NCBI GenBank assembly: GCA_905250115.1
Contig: CAJNOI010000060.1
Coordinates: 434,001 to 498,000, forward strand
DNA length: 64,000 nucleotides
Source: Adineta steineri
Taxonomy: Eukaryota; Rotifera; Eurotatoria; Adinetida; Adinetidae
Direction: 5' to 3'
The notes below the pieces were generated by a model. The model did not search any database and had not been told where the DNA came from. It saw nothing but the letters and a program-made list of their open reading frames with translations. The translations under genes and the position numbers were made by a program. Below, in pieces: positions 59,395 through 64,000 of the stretch. The stretch's first letter is position 1. Each line of letters opens with the position of its first letter.

Positions 59395-60488
59395 TCAAGC
59401 TTTCGTCGATGCACTTCTATATAAATTTAATTGCTTGTGATAATCTTGTCGTAAATTTCGTTCAAATGGTGTTGATGGTCCACATATTTGATGCATAAGA
59501 TCAAGTGAATTTGGAATTGAATTATCAAATCCATCATCATTCCATGTTGCTTGTCTCCATGGTTTCATTAAAACTGTTGTTAAATCGATATTCGGTTTTG
59601 GTCGTGAACGATCAGATTTAGTTTTAAGTAAATGTATTGATCCTGAACGACTACTTTGTGCACTATGTAAACGTACTTTTCTTATAAAAGATAATGATTC
59701 ATCTGTTAATTGATCTTCATTACTACCAGTTGAATTTATTTCATGTCTAAATGTTGATTCGGATTGTTGTGATTGGCGATGATAACGATTTGACTGAGCA
59801 CTACTAAGACTTCGCTTTGGTGTAGAAATAGGTAACGGAGTAGAAAGACGCTGTTCATTTGCAACAAATGTATTTTGACGAATAATTGCTGATTGACGTA
59901 GTTGAGCAAGTAATGCCGGTTGAGGTTTTGGACCAAAATTAAGATGAGGAAATTTTTTGACTTCATTCCAATTATTAAGTCCAAAAGGAATAGACTGAAA
60001 GAAAAACAAATCAGTTAAATATTTGATCAAAAAAAAATTTGATTAGCAGTTTAGGCAAATATGTCTACCTTGTTAGACGAAATAATACCAGTGGTATTAT
60101 TATGTGATTGATATGCAAATGATGGTTCTTGAACACTATGTTTTAATGGTATTTTTGATTCATGAAGAAAATTGGATGATACTGCTTGTTTTTCTTGTTC
60201 TTGATTTGCATTTTTCACTCGAGATAATAGCGCAGATCCTTTTCGTATATCATGTAATTCATTAAGTAATATTTCATCATCTAATTTAAGTGTATTGATA
60301 TCAATTGAATCAATAACATTTAATTTGCCGGATGTTGGTCTATGTGTTCGTTGTTGAGTATTCATAGGTATATCGGTCGAGTTTGTCCAAACTGGTGAAT
60401 ATGTATCTAGACGATGCCATTGTCCTTCAACAAATGGACTTAATTGGACAGTGGACATAGGATCATAATTTTGATTAATATAGGTCAT
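59395..60488 (-). CDS. Unrecognised protein, about 339 residues
   Basis: Two exons, 60069-60488 and 59395-59994, joined in phase 0 (NK then SIPFGL) across a 74 bp intron. The start is MTYINQNYDPMSTVQLSP. The protein is hydrophilic, with no signal or membrane segment. Recognisable bits are a helical segment (DEILLNELHDIRKGSALLSR), a basic Ser-rich middle (TPKRSLSSAQSNRYHRQSQ) and a C-terminal conserved-looking block (PWRQATWNDDGFDNSIPNSL, then QICGPSTPFERNLRQDYHKQ). I cannot place it in a family. Clean splice signals and codon pattern support it as a real gene. Confidence 0.7.
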
Positions 60489-61202
60489 AACTAGTTGTTA
60501 AAAAAAGTGTGTGGTAGTTATTGAAAAAAATTATCATTCATCACCGGTCGGCAAGGACGTTGCTAATGCTGCTGTGAAATTAACACTTCAATGTCTCTCC
60601 TTTTCTCACTCGAAATTAAACTACTTGGGTAAAGAAAAAAATTCTTTTACACTGTTGTCGACTTTTTCTCTTCCATACTTATAGGTCTGTTTTTAGAGAA
60701 ATACGAAAAATTATAATGCATTTGAGTATGATCAAAAAGTAAGAGAACAGAAAGGAAAAAAAAAAAGAATAATTTATTTGAAACTTTTGTTAGCATAAAT
60801 TTTTAAGATAGAATAAAGGATGTAAATGACAATAGAAAATATTCTATTCAGAAGGAAATTATTGATGCTCGTTGTTTCCGACAATGTAATATTTTGTAAT
60901 TATATTTCAGTCCGATATATATGAATTTTATGTGTAATAAATTTTTATTTGTTCATCATATTTAAATCGTGGAACATGTACAAAAAGAAAAACCACAGTA
61001 AGTGTCACACATAAAACTACAAAACATAGAGCATGTTACACACGACTGACAAACAAAGATTAGAAGAAGAAAAAAAGAAACGAACAATAATGATAACATT
61101 ATGAAAATTGAGAGAAACAAAGATAGAAGAAAATCTTTGTTTATATTAATTTTAACGAAATCGTTCACTGTGTGAAATGAGCAGATTTATTTAGATGCAT
61201 TA
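60489..61202. other. Spacer, KIF27/7-like 3' flank
   Basis: About 0.7 kb of AT-rich DNA holding the kinesin 3' UTR and the upstream region of the unrecognised gene. No other gene seen. Confidence 0.5.
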
Positions 61203-64000
61203 TCATCGTTTTTTTATATCATCTGGTTGTATTTGATGTGATGAATTACTACGATTACCTATTTTAAGAAGAAATGGAGCAGATTGATATTGTTGTACAG
61301 CTGTTCGTGGTGTTGGTACTTGTGTTGGAAAATCATCTTCAATTGAATTTGAATCTTTTCGTCGTGCTATACCTGTTGTTGTTGAGCCATCAAGTGCACT
61401 TGTTGTTGATGTTGCCATTGATTTACGTAATTCTCTTGTTTTATGTTTATAAAAATATAAATCTCTTTCAAGTTCTTTGATTTGATTTGCTGATTCTTGT
61501 AATTGGCCAAGAAATAATTGTTTTTCTTCTTCATGTGTTTGCTGAACAGATGTTAAACGACGATCAGCATCAAGTGTTGATGCTTGAAGACGTGATTGTA
61601 ATTCATTAATTGTTTCCGATTGTTCTTGTAATTGAGACTAAACAAGACAATAAATAAAAGTTAAATTATTTTGTAAAATATATTCATACTTTTATCTCTT
61701 CAAATTGACGTCGATTTTTATTATCTCCTTCTTTAAGATCAATGACTTTTTCAAATAATTTACGACAAAGTTCTTTCGATTCATTATCATTTAACTGACT
61801 TATTTTAAATAGAGGAGAATCAGGACCCTAAAAATAAAGTATCAAATGTATTTCCATATTGTATATCAAAGTTTATCTATACCTGACTTGCTCGAATTGA
61901 TTGCTGAACATCTCGTTCTCGTTTAGTAATAAGATTCTTTTGATAATCAATAGCTAATTCAATTGCTTCAATAGCTTCATCAATTTCAATTAAACGTCTT
62001 TCTTCAGTTGGTGATAACACACAATCTTGTTGTTCTAAACGTTCAGTAAATAAACGTTTTTGTTTAAGTAATTGTTCACGTGTCGTCTGATGATCCGGTT
62101 GTTGTTTATCAATAGTTTTCAATTTATCATTGACTGATTTTAAACTCTAAATAAATATTCATTGTATATATATATAAATCAGATTTTGTCTTAAACCTTA
62201 TTTAATACTTGACTGGTACGTAGTTTTTTTGCTTCGAGTTCTGTACGTTCATTGAGTAGTAATTCTCTTTTTTGAATAAGTTCTTCTCGTTTTTGAATAT
62301 CATCTCGTAATATTTCTAATCCTTGTCTTTCGGCAACTATTTTTTCCATTTCAACTTCAAATGCTATCGCTGTCGTTGGTGTTGTTATTCCATCATGCGT
62401 GTTACCATTCGGTGCTCCACGTAATTTTCGTTGAGCAGCAGCGAGACCTTCTGTTTTTAATTTTGAAATTTTTTTCTGTTGATCACATTGAATTGTTAAT
62501 TCTTGGATACGTTGTTGTTCACGTATAAGTTCTTGTTCAACTTTATTTTTTAATTCAGCTTCTTCACGAATACGTTTTTGAGCAGTTTCATATTGTTGTT
62601 TCATACGAAAGAGAGCTGCTTGAAGATCACTTATTCTAAATACAAAGAATCGACAGATGAAATTAAACATAATATTTACCTCTTTTCACTATTGCCTGAT
62701 AGTTTAGACATTAAATCTCTATATTGCTTTTCTTTTTGCTGTAATGATTCAAGACGAGCTTTAGCCATATCACATTTTTTTCGATATTCACTAAAGAAAA
62801 AACAAAACACAAAAATTGATGATACCAAATCTATTATTTCATACGTTTCTAATTTTGATTTTTCACTTGTATTTTTAGTTGCTATTTGTTGCATTGCTTT
62901 TTGTAAATCATGATATTCAGTTTTAGCTTTATCTACTTCCTGAATATTTAATAGACAAATTAAGAAATTATCTTTAGAAAATATTTACTTTTTCTAACAT
63001 TTTAATATGTTGTTCATATTGATCATTTGTATCTTTAACATCTTTTGTTGATGCATAAACACTTTTAATTAATTGTTCTTTTAACCTAACAATGAAAAAA
63101 AATTTCAAATGAAACAAAAATAAAAGAATATATATATTTACTGAATATTAATACTAAGATCTTGAGCTTTACTTTCAGCTTCTCTAACATTTCGCGTGGC
63201 TTCTTCAATTAATTTTTGTTTGTTTATAGTTGATTGAGCTAATGCTTGAAGTGTTTCATCTTCTTGTAAAATAGTTGGTGTCATACGATTCTTACGAAGA
63301 CGATATGTACCACGTCGAGTAAATTTTCTAGATGAAATAAAAATATTATTCTCACATATTCATTTATATACTATTGTATTACCTTTCATCGGTTAATTTT
63401 TCATTACTATCTCTTAAATCTAATTCTTCAATTTCTTCTTGTGAATGAGCTAATGCAAGTGATCGTCCATGAAATCTTTCAACAACATAATCCATATCGA
63501 ATGCAGCTGGACTAGAATGTATCGTACGTGGTTGAATTGATTGTTCCTATGAAATCGAAGAAAAATATAATAATAATTTCAAGTGTCGCTTGTTGATTCA
63601 CCTTTTTATGGATGCCATTGAAATGTGGTGCTGATTTAGTTCGATCAGGTAAAGATTTTTTTGTCGTTGATATATGATAACTTGATTCATCTAATACATT
63701 TCGCATACGGTTTAATTCATCTTCCTAATTATTAAATAAAATAGAATAAGGAGATTAAATATGATTTTTTTTTCGAATTACCTTCACTTTAAGCTGTTCT
63801 TGCAATCGATCAACTGTCATATCACGTTTTGCACGTATTTGAGATTCGGATTTTAATTCATCTTTTGCCTAGAAAAATAAATTTATTTTGATCTTTTTTA
63901 TTTTTTATTTTTACCGAATGTAAAGCACTTTCTAAATTTGATACACGAGATGTCAATATATCACTAAATAATTCTTCGGAATTTTCCTAGAAATATACAA
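61203..64000 (-). CDS. KIF27: KIF27/KIF7-type kinesin, C-terminal part (5' end outside window)
   Basis: A chain of short exons on the minus strand from the right edge to the TGA at 61203-61205. It encodes a long coiled coil. Family landmarks: KKLRTSQVLNK, then RLIEIDEAIEAIELAIDYQK (KIF27/7 have LDE.IEALEAAIEYK), then KELCRKLFEKVIDLKEGD (family: YF.KVV.LRE), then IKELERDLYFYKHKTRELRK (family: QLEKDLYFYKK.SRDLKK). The tail is disordered (RRKDSNSIEDDFPTQVP). The motor domain must lie beyond the window. In animals KIF7 controls Hedgehog signalling at cilia and KIF27 acts with Fused in motile cilia. Rotifers are heavily ciliated, so KIF27 is slightly more likely. Exons near the right end (ENSEELFSDILTSRVSNLES) continue past 64000. 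Confidence 0.85.

Overview
The window is animal nuclear DNA: AT-rich, with genes split by many 45-70 bp GT-AG introns, small intergenic gaps and a set of conserved animal genes. Several features point to a bdelloid rotifer. Two genes near the left end carry a domain that I associate with bdelloid-restricted proteins. There is an intronless, bacterial-type GNAT acetyltransferase of higher GC content. Scattered tracts resemble the bdelloid telomere repeat (TGTGGG). The species cannot be named from sequence alone.

Layout. 0-5 kb: two near-identical copies of a rotifer-type gene in direct repeat, with a piggyBac-type MITE at the junction. 5.7-12 kb, plus strand: POC1 (centriole WD40 protein), an MBLAC2-like metallo-beta-lactamase-fold hydrolase, and CDT1 (replication licensing). 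13.2-19.5 kb, minus strand: an RBMS/alan-shepard RNA-binding protein with at least four candidate first coding exons. 22.2-27.5 kb, minus: VKORC1 and the actin nucleator Spire. 28.7-30.3 kb, plus: a predicted three-pass membrane protein whose C-terminus resembles the dynein heavy-chain stalk. 30.8-35.8 kb, minus: a MET/RON-type receptor tyrosine kinase. 35.8-45.9 kb: an accessory block with a decayed copy of the POLA1 3' end, GC-rich foldback repeats, a broken coiled-coil gene, a transposon-like remnant, the GNAT gene and inverted telomere-like repeats. 46.1-56.0 kb, minus: POLA1 (DNA polymerase alpha) and AP2A (clathrin adaptor alpha). 56.3-57.4 kb, plus: MECR, divergent from AP2A. 57.7-64 kb, minus: a divergent homeobox gene, an unrecognised gene, and the 3' part of a KIF27/KIF7 kinesin that runs off the window.

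The genes do not form one pathway. Two are linked to DNA replication (CDT1, POLA1), two to cilia or centrioles (POC1, KIF27/7), and others to membrane traffic and actin (AP2A, Spire). The conserved gene blocks are interrupted by one accessory island at about 36-46 kb, where foreign DNA, transposon debris and telomere-like repeats occur together. The best candidates for something undescribed are the membrane-anchored dynein-stalk-like protein, the homeodomain with tyrosine at position 50, and the telomere-like foldback repeats around the transferred gene. All exon boundaries were read by eye from splice signals and frame continuity.
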